64,000 nt of DNA from Chengkuizengella sp. SCS-71B. GTDB lineage: Bacteria; Bacillota; Bacilli; Paenibacillales; KCTC-33759. The notes below the pieces were generated by a model that searched no databases, was not told the DNA's origin, and saw only the letters and a list, made by a program, of their open reading frames with translations. Both the position numbers and the translations under genes were made by a program. Positions 42,482 to 53,178 of this stretch are shown here, in pieces (within the stretch, counting starts at the first letter, position 1; each line of letters begins with the position of its first letter). The stretch is taken from assembly GCF_040100845.1 (NCBI RefSeq), contig NZ_JAZHSH010000001.1, forward strand, positions 2,402,501 to 2,466,500, given 5' to 3'.

Positions 42482-44923
42482 TTATGAAGTTTTTTGATTA
42501 TTACTTTGACTCAATTGATCTGGAGTTATGATTACTTCTCTAGGTTTACTCCCTTCATAAGGACCCACAAAACCTTTGGCTTCCATGGAGTCAATCAATC
42601 GAGCAGCTCTTGTGTAACCTATTCTCATTTTCCTCTGCAATAATGAAACTGAGGCTTGTTTTGCTTCAATAATAATTTGGACTGCCTGATCAAATAATTC
42701 ATCCTTTGGTTCAGCTTCTTCTTCCTCCATTTCATTCACTTCTGGTACTATATCTTCATTATATTCTGCTTTTTTCTGATTTTTTACATAATTTACTACA
42801 ATCTCGACTTCTTGATCTGAAAGAAAGGCACCCTGTATTCTAATTGGTTTAGATAAACCAACAGGTAGGAACAACATGTCTCCACGACCAAGTAATTTCT
42901 CAGCACCAACTGAATCCAATATCGTTCTAGAGTCAACTTGTGAAGATACACCAAAAGCAATTCTAGATGGTATATTTGCTTTAATTACCCCTGTAATAAC
43001 ATTCACTGAAGGTCGCTGAGTAGCAATGATTAAATGAATTCCTGCTGCTCTCGCCATTTGTGCCAACCTACAAATAGCATCCTCAACATCATTAGCAGCA
43101 ACCATCATTAAATCTGCTAATTCATCTACAATAACAACAATATAAGGTAAAGGCTCTCCACTTTCGGTTTGTTTAAGGTATTCATTATAGCCTTCAATAT
43201 TACGTGTACCCGTTGTTGAGAACAGCTCATATCTATTTTCCATTTCACTAACAATCTTCCTAAGTGCTAGTGAAGCTCTTCTAGGATCTGTGACAACTGG
43301 AGCTAATAGGTGAGGTATTCCATTGTAGACATTTAGTTCTACCTTTTTAGGATCAATCATCAAAAATTTAACCTCATTGGGTTTTGCTTTAAATAAAATA
43401 CTTGTAATAATCCCATTCACACAAACAGATTTTCCAGATCCCGTTGCACCAGCTACTAGAAGATGAGGCATTTTTGCAAGATCGGCTATAATAGGTTGTC
43501 CAGAGATATCTTTACCTAAAGAAATGGATAGCTTGGCATTTGATTCTAAAAAAGTTGAACTTTCCATAACTTCTTTTAGAGTAACCACTGCAACTTCCGA
43601 ATTAGGAACTTCGATCCCAATTGCAGATTTTCCCGGAATAGGAGCTTCCATTCGTATGTCCTTAGCAGCTAGAGCAAGTGCTATATCATCAGTAAGGCTA
43701 ACAATTCTACTGACCTTTACTCCAATATCAGGTTGTACTTCATATCTTGTAACCGTAGGGCCAGGAACTACATCAATGACTCGTGCACTTACGCCGAAGC
43801 TTTCTAATGTTGCTTCTAATTTTTTTTCATTTGTTCTGAATTGATTTCTTTTTTTACTTTTCCCACCATTTGCTTTGCTTGTTAAAATTTTAATTAAAGG
43901 TAGTTGATATGTATCTGTATACTCCGAGTTATTCAAATTTACTTGGGTATGTATTTTATCTTGATTTTGATTAGAATCAGGTTCAACTACAATCTTATTC
44001 TCTATAAAAATGTTGTCTGACTCCTCAACTCCTACTTCCTGTATAAGTTCTTCTTTGCTTTCAATGGTCTGAGGTTGTGAATTAATACTTAATTGAAGAC
44101 CTTTTTTATTTTCATACAATGGTTCAGTAGTGTAACTACTATGATGATTATGATTTTCTATAATGGTCTCATGATATGGTTTTTCTATAAAATCCTGTTC
44201 TAAATTATCTTCATCTATCTCATTGTTGGTAGAGTTTGATTTAGTTTTATTTCTCTGGTGGTTATAGTTTTTAAATAAAATGATGAATTTTCTAAACTTA
44301 TTTTTAAAGGGTATTTTCATTTGTGTTGATTTTGACCTCAATTTTCTTAACATTTCCACAAATGACATTCCTGTTAAACACATGATTCCAATAATAAACA
44401 GTGTGATCATTATAAGTTGTGAGCCAAGATCATCAAATAATAAATATAATACGGCATAAAGAAAAGCACCAACCATGCCGCCACCTAATGAGGCTTTAAA
44501 AGCCTCTACATTCTCTGCTTTAAACAAATTCTCAGTAAAATTTTGATAAGGTATGGTTAAAATATCGATACTTTCATATTTACCCTCTGGTTCCATCTTT
44601 GATAACAAATCCATTTGAAAGTAAATTAGAAAGCCAAAAATAATGAGTAGGATTCCTGTTTTTTTATATGACCATGACAAAGGCCATTTTCGCATAACCA
44701 TAACATATAAACCAGTATATATTAATATTATAGGTAAAATATAATAAAGTGCTCCGAATAAAAAATAAAATATGTAACTAAATGCATGTCCAACTGCACC
44801 GATGCCTGAAATTGAATCTTTTCCTGCAAGGGATATTATGGAGAGAATGATCAGAATTATTCCGTATATTTCGTATTTCATGTTGATTTTGATTGAATTT
44901 TTTTTCTTTCGTTTTCTAGCCAA
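42482..44923 (-). CDS. spoIIIE: DNA translocase SpoIIIE/FtsK
   Basis: Pumps the chromosome into the forespore. N-terminal four-helix FtsK_4TM domain (about 18-190), a poorly conserved polar linker (about 200-340), the RecA-like motor with Walker [11 protein letters not shown] and Walker [12 protein letters not shown], and a C-terminal gamma winged helix ([19 protein letters not shown]) that reads orientation sequences. TTG at 44923 gives the usual MARKRKKK start with GGGGGTG upstream, in preference to GTG at 44932. 813 residues. Confidence 0.95.
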   Translation of the reverse strand: MARKRKKKNSIKINMKYEIYGIILIILSIISLAGKDSISGIGAVGHAFSYIFYFLFGALYYILPIILIYTGLYVMVMRKWPLSWSYKKTGILLIIFGFLIYFQMDLLSKMEPEGKYESIDILTIPYQNFTENLFKAENVEAFKASLGGGMVGAFLYAVLYLLFDDLGSQLIMITLFIIGIMCLTGMSFVEMLRKLRSKSTQMKIPFKNKFRKFIILFKNYNHQRNKTKSNSTNNEIDEDNLEQDFIEKPYHETIIENHNHHSSYTTEPLYENKKGLQLSINSQPQTIESKEELIQEVGVEESDNIFIENKIVVEPDSNQNQDKIHTQVNLNNSEYTDTYQLPLIKILTSKANGGKSKKRNQFRTNEKKLEATLESFGVSARVIDVVPGPTVTRYEVQPDIGVKVSRIVSLTDDIALALAAKDIRMEAPIPGKSAIGIEVPNSEVAVVTLKEVMESSTFLESNAKLSISLGKDISGQPIIADLAKMPHLLVAGATGSGKSVCVNGIITSILFKAKPNEVKFLMIDPKKVELNVYNGIPHLLAPVVTDPRRASLALRKIVSEMENRYELFSTTGTRNIEGYNEYLKQTESGEPLPYIVVIVDELADLMMVAANDVEDAICRLAQMARAAGIHLIIATQRPSVNVITGVIKANIPSRIAFGVSSQVDSRTILDSVGAEKLLGRGDMLFLPVGLSKPIRIQGAFLSDQEVEIVVNYVKNQKKAEYNEDIVPEVNEMEEEEAEPKDELFDQAVQIIIEAKQASVSLLQRKMRIGYTRAARLIDSMEAKGFVGPYEGSKPREVIITPDQLSQSNNQKTS

Positions 44924-45004
44924 AAAAAACACCCCCAGAATGTTAATTATACCACATTATTCCTAAAGGTGTTTAAAAGAGGTTTTTCAAATAAAGCTTG
45001 TTTT

Positions 45005-45229
45005 TTAGGATTCAAATTGAGGTTGAAAATATATAATCTGACCAGGTGAATAAGCCGGATTCAAATAATCTTGTGGATTTGGACTAATTAATCGTACAAC
45101 CTTTGCTTGATATGCATTCATGGGTTGGACTTGCATAATAACTCCATTTAATTCAATTTCTTGATTTGGTTTATTATTTTCAATTCCATCAACAATATCA
45201 TCTAAAGGAACAATCGAGTACATAATCAT
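45005..45229 (-). CDS. ylzJ: YlzJ-like protein
   Basis: 74 residues, starting [15 protein letters not shown] and ending in [16 protein letters not shown], the YlzJ family pattern. Function unknown. Its ATG overlaps the tepA stop as ATGA, the conserved arrangement in Bacillales between tepA (ymfB) and spoIIIE. Confidence 0.87.
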   Translation of the reverse strand: MIMYSIVPLDDIVDGIENNKPNQEIELNGVIMQVQPMNAYQAKVVRLISPNPQDYLNPAYSPGQIIYFQPQFES

Positions 45230-45966
45230 TGAACCATGCCCCCGTCTTTCATTTTTCTATATTGTTCTATCCGCTCATTTAATTGTTTTGTCGCATCAGA
45301 TAAACCGCCAACCTTATCAATTAACCCATAGCTAACTGCGTCTGGTCCGATGACAGTTGTTCCTATATCTCTAGTCAATTCACCAGTTTTAAACATTAAT
45401 TCTTTGAATTTTTCCTCTGTTATGTTAGAGTGTTCCATAACAAATTTAACAACTCTCTCTTGCATTTTATCTAAGTATTCGAATGTTTGAGGAACCCCGA
45501 TTACTAATCCATTTAACCGAATTGGATGTATCGTCATCGTTGCTGTTTCCGCAATGATGGAATAATCTGAAGATACTGCAATTGGAACACCTATACTGTG
45601 ACCTCCTCCCAATACGATCGTCACAGTTGGTTTTGACATCGTGGCTATCATTTCTGCAATGGCTAAACCAGCCTCAACATCACCCCCAACAGTATTTAAA
45701 ATAATTAATATCCCTTCCACTTTTGAATTTTGTTCAGCTGCTACTAATTGAGGAATGATATGTTCATATTTAGTTGTTTTATTTTGAGGCGGTAAAACCA
45801 TGTGACCTTCAACTTGCCCAATAATGGTCATACAAAATATGTTTGATTCTTCTTGAAGTGTAGAATTTTGCCCTAATTGTTGAATGTTTTCCACAGTCGG
45901 GTTTTTAATTTGTTCATTCGTTTGAGGCGGGGTTTCATTTGTTTTTTGATTTCTATTATTGTACAT
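45226..45966 (-). CDS. tepA: ClpP-like translocation-enhancing protein TepA (YmfB)
   Basis: 246 residues, ClpP/crotonase-fold serine peptidase family. [16 protein letters not shown] and [13 protein letters not shown], the latter carrying the nucleophile Ser, are visible, then [10 protein letters not shown] with the histidine. Membrane-cytosol associated in B. subtilis and linked to protein translocation. ATG at 45966 after GGAAGGAATG; the frame extends 33 codons further, but nothing there resembles the family. Confidence 0.86.
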   Translation of the reverse strand: MYNNRNQKTNETPPQTNEQIKNPTVENIQQLGQNSTLQEESNIFCMTIIGQVEGHMVLPPQNKTTKYEHIIPQLVAAEQNSKVEGILIILNTVGGDVEAGLAIAEMIATMSKPTVTIVLGGGHSIGVPIAVSSDYSIIAETATMTIHPIRLNGLVIGVPQTFEYLDKMQERVVKFVMEHSNITEEKFKELMFKTGELTRDIGTTVIGPDAVSYGLIDKVGGLSDATKQLNERIEQYRKMKDGGMVQ

Positions 45967-46064
45967 GATTTCATTCCTTCCATCGTTAAATGAATCCTTC
46001 ATAGTATGAGTTAGGTGTAGAAATTTATACCCCCATGTGTCAAAGTGAATAACAGAGTTGAACA

Positions 46065-46103
46065 CAAAAAAAGGACTCTTTTAGGTTATCCTAAAAAAGT
46101 CCT
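46065..46103 (-). terminator. Intrinsic terminator downstream of rnjB
   Basis: AGGACTTTTTTAGG...CCTAAAAGAGTCCT followed by seven Ts on the minus strand, about 16 bp after the rnjB stop. Confidence 0.9.
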
Positions 46104-46118
46104 ATTGCTTTATATTAT

Positions 46119-47792
46119 TTATACTTCCATAATGATTGGTAAAATCATCGGTCTTCTTTTGGTTTGTTCATATAAAAATCGTCCTAGAGCTTCTTTAACA
46201 TGTGTTTTAAGTGAAGCCCATTCATTTACATTATCATTCATTAATTTATTTAAAGTTGCTGATACAATCTTATTTGCCTCATCAAGTAAACCTTCTGATT
46301 CGCGAACGTATACGAAACCTCTTGAAATGATGTCTGGTCCAGATAAAATTTTGCCTTCTTGTTTACTCAAAGTGACCACTATAACTAATATACCATCTTG
46401 AGATAGCAGTTTGCGATCTCTAAGCACAATGTTCCCTACATCCCCTACACCTAATCCATCAATAAGTACATTACCAGCGGGTACTTTAGAAGCTTTACGA
46501 GCGGATCCATTTTGAATCTCTACTATATCTCCATTATCAACAATAAAAATATTATCTGCTTCAATTCCGACGGATTCTGCTAATTTACCATGCTGTCTAA
46601 GCATACGGTATTCACCATGTATTGGTATAAAGTACTTAGGCCTCATCAAATTCAGCATCAACTTAAGCTCTTCTTGGCTTCCATGTCCAGAGACATGCAC
46701 ACCTGAAGTGCTGCCAGGACCGTATATAACATTTGCACCAAGTCTAAATAGTTCATCTACAGTTCGCCCTACAAATTTTTCATTTCCTGGAATTGGTGTG
46801 GCTGCAATAATGACTGTGTCTCCAGGTAATATATCTATTTTACGATGAGTTGATCTTGCCATACGAGTTAATGCAGACATAGGTTCTCCCTGACTACCGG
46901 TTGATAAAATGACCACTCGATCAGCAGCTAATTTATTGACTTCATCAGGTTCAATCAACATTCCTTCCGGAACTCTTAAATAACCTAGTTCTGATGCAAT
47001 ACCTACCACATTAACCATGCTTCGACCTATCACTGTTAAATAACGGTTTGTGTTTACCGCAGCATCAATGACCTGTTGAATTCGATGAATATTGGAAGCA
47101 AATGTTGCAACTACTATTCTCTGCTTCGCTTCACGAAAGGCTCTTTCTAATTCAGCTCCCACATTTTTTTCTGACCCTGTATAACCAGGACGTTCAGCAT
47201 TCGTACTGTCAGACAATAAAGCTAACACACCTTTATTTCCAATTTCAGCCATACGATGCAAATCAGCATATTGATCATTTACTGGGGTATGATCAAATTT
47301 AAAGTCACCAGTATGAACGATGACACCTTCAGGTGTATCTAAACAAACGCCAACAGAGTCAGGAATACTATGGTTTGTTTTAAAAAATGTGGCTGTCATA
47401 CTCCCTAATGTGATCTCAGAATCAGCATGAATTAAAACCCTCTTTGTTGAACCTAATAAATTAGCTTCACGCAATTTATTTTCAACTAATCCTAGAGTCA
47501 ATTTTGTCCCATAAATTGGAACGTTTAACTCCCTTAAAACATACGGCAGTCCACCGATATGATCTTCATGTCCATGTGTAAGAATAATGCCTCTAACTAA
47601 ATCAATATTTTCTTTTAAGTAAGTCGTGTCAGGAATTACAATATCTATGCCGAGCATATCTTCCTCAGGGAATTTCAAACCAGAATCAACTACTACAATA
47701 TCATTTCCATATTGAACTACATACATATTCTTACCAATTTCACCCGCGCCGCCAAGGGCAAAAATGGATATTTTATTATTTTTTTTAGACAA
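46119..47792 (-). CDS. rnjB: Ribonuclease J2
   Basis: 557 residues, metallo-beta-lactamase/beta-CASP ribonuclease with 5'-3' exo- and endonuclease activity as part of the RNase J1/J2 complex. HGHEDH at residues 73-78 carries the zinc ligands; HTGDFKFD and the beta-CASP motifs (DSTNAERPG; GRSMVNV; STGSQGE; HVSGHG; PIHGEYRML) are intact. Called J2 rather than J1 by its position between dapA and tepA, as ymfA in B. subtilis. Start TTG 7 nt after AGGAGGG. Confidence 0.92.
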   Translation of the reverse strand: MSKKNNKISIFALGGAGEIGKNMYVVQYGNDIVVVDSGLKFPEEDMLGIDIVIPDTTYLKENIDLVRGIILTHGHEDHIGGLPYVLRELNVPIYGTKLTLGLVENKLREANLLGSTKRVLIHADSEITLGSMTATFFKTNHSIPDSVGVCLDTPEGVIVHTGDFKFDHTPVNDQYADLHRMAEIGNKGVLALLSDSTNAERPGYTGSEKNVGAELERAFREAKQRIVVATFASNIHRIQQVIDAAVNTNRYLTVIGRSMVNVVGIASELGYLRVPEGMLIEPDEVNKLAADRVVILSTGSQGEPMSALTRMARSTHRKIDILPGDTVIIAATPIPGNEKFVGRTVDELFRLGANVIYGPGSTSGVHVSGHGSQEELKLMLNLMRPKYFIPIHGEYRMLRQHGKLAESVGIEADNIFIVDNGDIVEIQNGSARKASKVPAGNVLIDGLGVGDVGNIVLRDRKLLSQDGILVIVVTLSKQEGKILSGPDIISRGFVYVRESEGLLDEANKIVSATLNKLMNDNVNEWASLKTHVKEALGRFLYEQTKRRPMILPIIMEV

Positions 47793-47943
47793 AAAATGTC
47801 CCTCCTATTTTTTAAAATTGACGACGATTTTAATAAAACAAAAACCAAAAAATAACCGCACCCAGTCACTTATTATAATTATACAACATTGAAAGCATGT
47901 TATTCAAGTAAGTCAACTCATTATGTATAGTGTTTCCCAAAAC

Positions 47944-48009
47944 AATAAAATAACCCACAAAAGTGAAGTGGTACCTTGCATTGCATTTTAATCCTATTAC
48001 TTTTGCGGG
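47944..48009 (-). terminator. Intrinsic terminator downstream of dapA
   Basis: CCCGCAAAAGT / ACTTTTGTGGG (11 bp, one G-U) with a 34-base loop, then TTATTTTATT on the minus strand, about 60 bp after the dapA stop. The loop is larger than usual. Confidence 0.7.
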
Positions 48010-48072
48010 AGCACAACACCAATATGAAATAGAATGTATATCTTGGAGATGTTCTTATTGCTTTTTATAACT

Positions 48073-48945
48073 CTAAATTTTATCAATCAAATCTCTAATG
48101 AACCTTTTACCTTCGTCTGTTGCTTCAGTCATAGGCAAACGTACTCCTCCTACGTTCATATCTAACAAGCCTAAAGCATATTTTACTAAAGATGGACTAG
48201 GACATATAAATAGACCTGTAAAAATAGGATGAGATCGTTGATGTAATTCAATAGCTTTTTCAGTTTCTCCGTTTACGTATGCAGTTAACATCGCATTTAT
48301 TTCTTTACCAATTATATGACCTGCCACACTTACTACACCATATCCACCAATAGAAAGCATAGGTAAAGTCAAACTATCATCCCCACTATATACCTTAAAA
48401 TCACAATCAGTATTGGAAATAATTTGGGAAATCAAATCAAAATCACCATGAGCTTCTTTAGTAGCAACAATATTAGGTATTTGAGCTAATTGAATTATGG
48501 TTTGTGCCTCGATAGACACTCCAGCCCTTTTTGGTATATTGTACAACATAATAGGTAAGCTTGTAGATTGTGCGATTGTTTTAAAATGGTCATATAGACC
48601 TTGTTGGCTTGGGCGACTATAATAAGGTGCAACTAAAAGTGCTCCGTCAACACCGATTTTTTCCGCTTCCAATGTCATCTCTATGGCATGCTGTGTATTA
48701 TTACTACCTGTCCCCGCAATGATTTTACAACGTCCATTTGCAAATTGAATAGTCTTTTTAAATAATTCAACCATTTCTTCATCTGATAAAGTGGGAGACT
48801 CTCCTGTTGTTCCACATACTACTAAACAATCATTCTTTTGTTCCTCAATTAAAAAATTAACGAGTTTTTCTGTTTGTTCCCAATCAATTTTCTGATTATG
48901 ATCAAAAGGAGTCACCATTGCAGTCATCATTCTACCAAAATCCAC
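48073..48945 (-). CDS. dapA: 4-hydroxy-tetrahydrodipicolinate synthase
   Basis: First step of the diaminopimelate branch: condenses pyruvate with aspartate semialdehyde. GTTGES at 45-50, Tyr135 and the Schiff-base Lys163 in ATKEAHGD are present. 290 residues. GTG start 9 nt after AGGAGG. Last gene of the dpaA-dpaB-asd-dapG-dapA series, as in B. subtilis; a hairpin repeat lies between dapG and dapA. Confidence 0.95.
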   Translation of the reverse strand: MDFGRMMTAMVTPFDHNQKIDWEQTEKLVNFLIEEQKNDCLVVCGTTGESPTLSDEEMVELFKKTIQFANGRCKIIAGTGSNNTQHAIEMTLEAEKIGVDGALLVAPYYSRPSQQGLYDHFKTIAQSTSLPIMLYNIPKRAGVSIEAQTIIQLAQIPNIVATKEAHGDFDLISQIISNTDCDFKVYSGDDSLTLPMLSIGGYGVVSVAGHIIGKEINAMLTAYVNGETEKAIELHQRSHPIFTGLFICPSPSLVKYALGLLDMNVGGVRLPMTEATDEGKRFIRDLIDKI

Positions 48946-49080
48946 TTTTTAATTCCTCCTTTATTATTTAAACTGCAAAAATATTATAAGGATATTATAA
49001 TTACTTTAACGTATAAAATCTACTTTTAGTACTTTTCTTTTAATAATACAGTGATTAAGAAAAATTTATCCTATAATTTT

Positions 49081-49185
49081 TCGCGTGAAGACGCCCACCT
49101 CTAAAGGTGGTTGCTCCCAAATCAGGTGGAATAGACGCTCCATCTGATTTCTCGATGTTTAATTATTGCATAAACAAGTTCACTT
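49081..49185 (+). repeat. IS200/IS605-like multi-hairpin relic with the dapG stop codon
   Basis: GAAGACGCCCACCTCTAAAG resembles IS200/IS605 right-end sequence and forms a CCACCTCTAAAGGTGG hairpin. An ATCAGGTGGA/TCCATCTGAT stem and the CATCTGATTTCTCGATGTTTAA block shared with 41641-41662 follow, and it ends in AAACAAGTTCACT. The dapG TGA lies in the AGTGAACT end. No transposase remains. Boundaries are approximate. Confidence 0.6.
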
Positions 49186-50394
49186 GTGTAAATTAAATTT
49201 TTTATGAAGAGCCTTTAATGCTTTGTTCACATGATTAGCATGGACTAATACCCAAATTGTCGTATTGGAATCCGCAGATTGTAATATTTGAATATCAGCT
49301 TCCGTTAGTGCTTCAACAATTTTTGCCATTACACCCGGAACCCCATTTATTCCTCCTCCAATAACCGACACCTTTGCACAATTTGATTGATAGAATGGAT
49401 CATATTCTAAATCATGCAATGTGGAAATTGCTTTTTTAATTTCATGATCATGAACGGTATACATGACACCTGAAGGCGTGACATTAATTAGATCCACACT
49501 AATTTGTTGCTGCGCCATAGCTTTAAAAACTTTCAATTGTAGATCATATTGTCCTTGGCTTGCTGTAATATGAATCTGTGAAACATTAGGTACATGAGTG
49601 ATTCCTGTTACAAGACGATCATGGACAACACTCTGCTCTTGTAATGCTTCATTATTTGTTACTAATGTACCTTCATCTTTGGAAAATGTAGATCTTACTC
49701 TTATTGGTATATTAGAATGCATAGCAATTTCCACAGCTCTAGGGTGAACAACTTTAGCACCATACTGAGCCATATTACATATTTCGATATAAGAAACTTT
49801 TTTTAACGGTTTAGCATCTTCTACAATTCTTGGATCAGCAGTAAGGATTCCTTCTACATCTGTAAAAATATCAACCATCTCAGCATTTAAAGCTGAAGCA
49901 ATCGCTGTTGCTGAAGTATCACTACCACCACGACCTAATGTAGTAAGATCACCTGTTTCATTACATCCTTGATAACCTGTGATGATCACAACTTTATTTT
50001 GATCTAGCAACTGCATAATACGATTAGGTTGGATAGATTTTATCAGCGCTTTATTATGTTGATTAGTGGTTAAAACACCTGCTTGTGAACCAGTTAATAC
50101 TTCAGACGAAATAGAAGCCTGATTTAATAAACTGCATAATACAGAAGCAGAAATGATCTCACCACATCCCAACAATAAATCGGTTTCTTTAGGAGGGAGC
50201 TGATCCCCATTATTTTTAATTAGTTCGATTAATGTATCCGTTGCATAAGGTTCCCCTCTTCTACCCATTGCAGAAACAATGACAACCAGTTTGTAATTTT
50301 GTTCGTATGCACTCTTAATGTGATCAATCACATGAGATCTAGCAAATTCATTAGATAAAGAAGTTCCACCAAACTTTTGAACTAAAATACTCAC
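49180..50394 (-). CDS. dapG: Aspartokinase (DapG type)
   Basis: 404 residues; phosphorylates aspartate for lysine, methionine, threonine and, in spores, dipicolinate. KFGGTSL at 7-13, GRGGSDTSATA, TDVEGILTADPRIV and two C-terminal ACT domains (about 265-400). Placed between asd and dapA, the position of the diaminopimelate-sensitive isozyme DapG in B. subtilis; sensitivity is inferred. GTG start after AAGGAGG. The last two codons and stop are inside the hairpin repeat. Confidence 0.93.
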   Translation of the reverse strand: MSILVQKFGGTSLSNEFARSHVIDHIKSAYEQNYKLVVIVSAMGRRGEPYATDTLIELIKNNGDQLPPKETDLLLGCGEIISASVLCSLLNQASISSEVLTGSQAGVLTTNQHNKALIKSIQPNRIMQLLDQNKVVIITGYQGCNETGDLTTLGRGGSDTSATAIASALNAEMVDIFTDVEGILTADPRIVEDAKPLKKVSYIEICNMAQYGAKVVHPRAVEIAMHSNIPIRVRSTFSKDEGTLVTNNEALQEQSVVHDRLVTGITHVPNVSQIHITASQGQYDLQLKVFKAMAQQQISVDLINVTPSGVMYTVHDHEIKKAISTLHDLEYDPFYQSNCAKVSVIGGGINGVPGVMAKIVEALTEADIQILQSADSNTTIWVLVHANHVNKALKALHKKFNLHK

Positions 50395-50478
50395 TCTCTT
50401 TCATTCCTCCTTGGTTGTATCTAAGGAGCTTAGCATGAGTAATATATTTATAATAGTTTCTTCTTTGGTGTAGTTAGT

Positions 50479-51516
50479 TTATGATTGCTTTGCGATATAT
50501 TCTGCAATTTGTACTGCATTCCAAGCTGCACCTTTTAATAAGTTATCAGATACAATCCACATATTTAAACCACGTGGGTTCGCTAAATCCTTACGAATTC
50601 GTCCAACAAAAACATCTAATTTACCAGCACTACTAGTTGCCAGTGGATATTTCTGTTCTTCAGGTTGATCCTCAACTATAATACCTGGTGCCTTCGAAAG
50701 TAATGATCTTACTTCCTCAACATCAAAATCTTCATTTAATTCCACATAAACAGACTCTGAATGACCATATATAACAGGGATTCTCACACATGTCACTGTT
50801 ATTTCTAATGATTCATCACCCATTATTTTTTTAGTTTCGTTAATCATTTTCATTTCTTCAAACGTGTATCCATTTTCTACAAATTTATCAATTTGAGGTA
50901 TCGCATTAAACGCAATTTGATGTTTAACTGGTAAACTTCCAACAGGTAAAATGTCAGGAGTCACCTCTTTGCCTTCAATGATTTCTTTTGATTGCTTTAT
51001 CGTTTCATCAATCGCACTTTTTCCTGATCCTGATACTGCTTGATATGTGGACGTAATAATTCTAGAAAAACCAAAACGGTCATATAGCGGTTTTAAAGCT
51101 GCTACCATTTGAATTGTTGAGCAATTCGGGTTTGCAATTATACCTTTATGCTCATTAAGTTGATCGATATTTACCTCTGGAACGATTAATGGAGTATCTG
51201 GATCCATACGAAACGCGCTTGTATTATCTATACAAATCGCTCCACTTTCAACCGCATGAGGAACAAGATGTTTACTTACACTTCCCCCAGCACTAAACAA
51301 TGCAATATCAATATTTTCAAAGCTATTTGGAGTCGCTTCTTCTAAAGTAATTTCTTGATTGTTAAACACTATCTTTTTACCAGCTGATCTAGCAGATGAA
51401 AGTAGTTTCAATTCATTAATAGGGAATTCTCTTTCTTCCAACAGTTTTATGATTTGTCCACCAACGGCTCCAGTAGATCCAACCACAGCTACATTAAATA
51501 ATTTTTGATTTGTCAC
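50479..51516 (-). CDS. asd: Aspartate-semialdehyde dehydrogenase
   Basis: 345 residues; reduces aspartyl phosphate to the semialdehyde with NADPH. GSTGAVG at 13-19 binds the nucleotide and Cys132 in NPNCSTIQM is the nucleophile. GTG start with AGGAGAAC. Follows dpaB and precedes dapG by 84 bp. Confidence 0.95.
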   Translation of the reverse strand: MTNQKLFNVAVVGSTGAVGGQIIKLLEEREFPINELKLLSSARSAGKKIVFNNQEITLEEATPNSFENIDIALFSAGGSVSKHLVPHAVESGAICIDNTSAFRMDPDTPLIVPEVNIDQLNEHKGIIANPNCSTIQMVAALKPLYDRFGFSRIITSTYQAVSGSGKSAIDETIKQSKEIIEGKEVTPDILPVGSLPVKHQIAFNAIPQIDKFVENGYTFEEMKMINETKKIMGDESLEITVTCVRIPVIYGHSESVYVELNEDFDVEEVRSLLSKAPGIIVEDQPEEQKYPLATSSAGKLDVFVGRIRKDLANPRGLNMWIVSDNLLKGAAWNAVQIAEYIAKQS

Positions 51517-51548
51517 GTATATGTTCTCCTCTCATCTTCATCTAACAA

Positions 51549-52139
51549 TTAAATAGGATATTGAATGATCATTGGCTGAATTTGTTTCCCATCGATAGCA
51601 GATGCACAAGCCTCAACAACAAGATCCATATTAGCTACTAAGGAATTGGGCTTTTGTTCAGGGTTATCCTGTCCGTAAGGCACAAAATATATATTTTTTG
51701 TATTATACAATTTTGCAATATTACTTGCATTTAATCCAAGTCCATCATTAGTTGAAATAGCTAGTACCAAAGGCTTTAAATTCCGGAGCTGAGCTTTAGC
51801 TGCCATAATAACAGGTGAATCTGTCATAGCATTTGCTAATTTACTTGTAGTATTACCCGTACAAGGAGCGATGACCAACACATCCAATAATTTGGATGGT
51901 CCAAGTGGCTCAGCTTCAACAATTGTAGAAATAATATCATTTCTTGTGATTTCTTTCAACTTTTTTAACCAATCTTTTGCTTTGCCAAAACGAGTATCTG
52001 TAGTTTGTAATGTAGATGAGACGATCGGGATCACATTGGCTCCTTCATCTACAAATCTTTGTATTTCTGGCAACACTTCTTCCACTGTACAATGTGATCC
52101 AGATAAAGCAAATCCAACATTTTTACTTTCCCAGTCCAT
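51549..52139 (-). CDS. dpaB: Dipicolinate synthase subunit B
   Basis: 196 residues, flavoprotein-like fold (GFALSGSHCTVEEVLP; IAPCTGNTTSKLANAMTDSP). With DpaA it oxidises dihydrodipicolinate to dipicolinic acid in the mother cell for spore heat resistance. ATG at 52139 is one base after the dpaA stop, with GGGGGAAC upstream. Also known as spoVFB. Confidence 0.95.
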   Translation of the reverse strand: MDWESKNVGFALSGSHCTVEEVLPEIQRFVDEGANVIPIVSSTLQTTDTRFGKAKDWLKKLKEITRNDIISTIVEAEPLGPSKLLDVLVIAPCTGNTTSKLANAMTDSPVIMAAKAQLRNLKPLVLAISTNDGLGLNASNIAKLYNTKNIYFVPYGQDNPEQKPNSLVANMDLVVEACASAIDGKQIQPMIIQYPI

Positions 52140-52140
52140 A

Positions 52141-53037
52141 TTAATTGTTCCCCCATTCACTAGAATTTTCCGATATCAACTGAATTAAACTTTTTGCTAT
52201 GATCTGTCCAGCTGTTTTCGGTGCTACAATTCCAGGTAATCCTGGGGCAATCATTGCTTTAATGCCTCTTTTTTCTGCAAAACGAAAATCCGTTCCACCA
52301 GGTTTTGAGGCAAGATCAATAATAACGGCTCTATGAGGTATATGAGCGATGACCTGAGCTGTGACTATCATAGTTGGAATTGTATTAAAAAGCAAGTCAA
52401 TATCAGTCACTTCATTGCTTAAATTCTTCAAGAAAAATGGATTCAACTGCATTTCAGATGCTCTTGCAAAATGCTCGTGTTTACGTACTCCAATTTTTAC
52501 ATGAGCTCCAATTCCTTTTAATGTCCTTGCTAATGTAATACCGGTTCTACCAAGCCCTAAAACAATGCAATTCGAACCATGAATCGTGATATCTGTATTT
52601 TCTATAGCCATCATAATTGCGCCTTCAGCTGTAGGTATAGAATTATATATAGCCACATCGTCACGTTCAAAGAGCTCAATGAGTTCAATTTTGTTTTCTT
52701 GACACAAGTTTCTAAAATATGGTTTAGAATATCCAGTGTATATTTTTGCATGTTTAGGAAGGCTTTTTAAATGACTCTGAGTAAGCAGCAATTCTTTTGA
52801 TGAAAAGATTGAATCTATCTTACCAGTATTATTAGTCACAACTGCGTGAAGAATAAGGGCATCAATGGTTTTAAGTACATCTTCCTTTAATTCAGCATAT
52901 TTTACCCCACTGTACTTGGGTTCTAAATTATCAAATCCAATTAAAGTAATGGATGCATCCATTTCAGAAAACTTCTCGATCACCTCTAACTGTCTTGCAT
53001 CTCCGCCTAAAAATGCTACATGGATTCCTGTTAACAT
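52141..53037 (-). CDS. dpaA: Dipicolinate synthase subunit A
   Basis: About 298 residues. The N-terminal MLTGIHVAFLGGDARQLEVI is the family signature and a Rossmann NAD(P) site, VLGLGRTGITLARTLKGIGA, lies around 153-172. Two ATGs (53043, 53037) follow AAAGGAG; the second gives the usual MLTG start. First gene of the dpa-asd-dap series; a sporulation sigma-K promoter is expected but I could not place it with confidence. Confidence 0.95.
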   Translation of the reverse strand: MLTGIHVAFLGGDARQLEVIEKFSEMDASITLIGFDNLEPKYSGVKYAELKEDVLKTIDALILHAVVTNNTGKIDSIFSSKELLLTQSHLKSLPKHAKIYTGYSKPYFRNLCQENKIELIELFERDDVAIYNSIPTAEGAIMMAIENTDITIHGSNCIVLGLGRTGITLARTLKGIGAHVKIGVRKHEHFARASEMQLNPFFLKNLSNEVTDIDLLFNTIPTMIVTAQVIAHIPHRAVIIDLASKPGGTDFRFAEKRGIKAMIAPGLPGIVAPKTAGQIIAKSLIQLISENSSEWGNN

Positions 53038-53137
53038 CAACATTAAACTCCTTTCTATACCGCCTTCAATACCTCATAATATGCTGGAGCGTACAATTAA
53101 GTTACAAACTAAAAAGAGTCCTATATAGCTTAAAAAT

Positions 53138-53165
53138 AAAAAAACCCGCTAAAAGCGAGTTTTTC
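53138..53165 (-). terminator. Intrinsic terminator downstream of dut
   Basis: AAAAACTCGCT-tttt-AGCGGGTTTTTTT on the minus strand, 14 bp after the dut stop; separates the ylxY-mlpA-dut unit from dpaA. Confidence 0.88.
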
Positions 53166-53178
53166 ATCTCATTCTATT

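Noticed and set aside
47961-47980. GTGGTACC-containing sequence resembling a T-box antiterminator core
   Set aside because: It lies in the loop of the dapA terminator on the wrong strand for any downstream gene, and no Stem I or specifier loop is visible.
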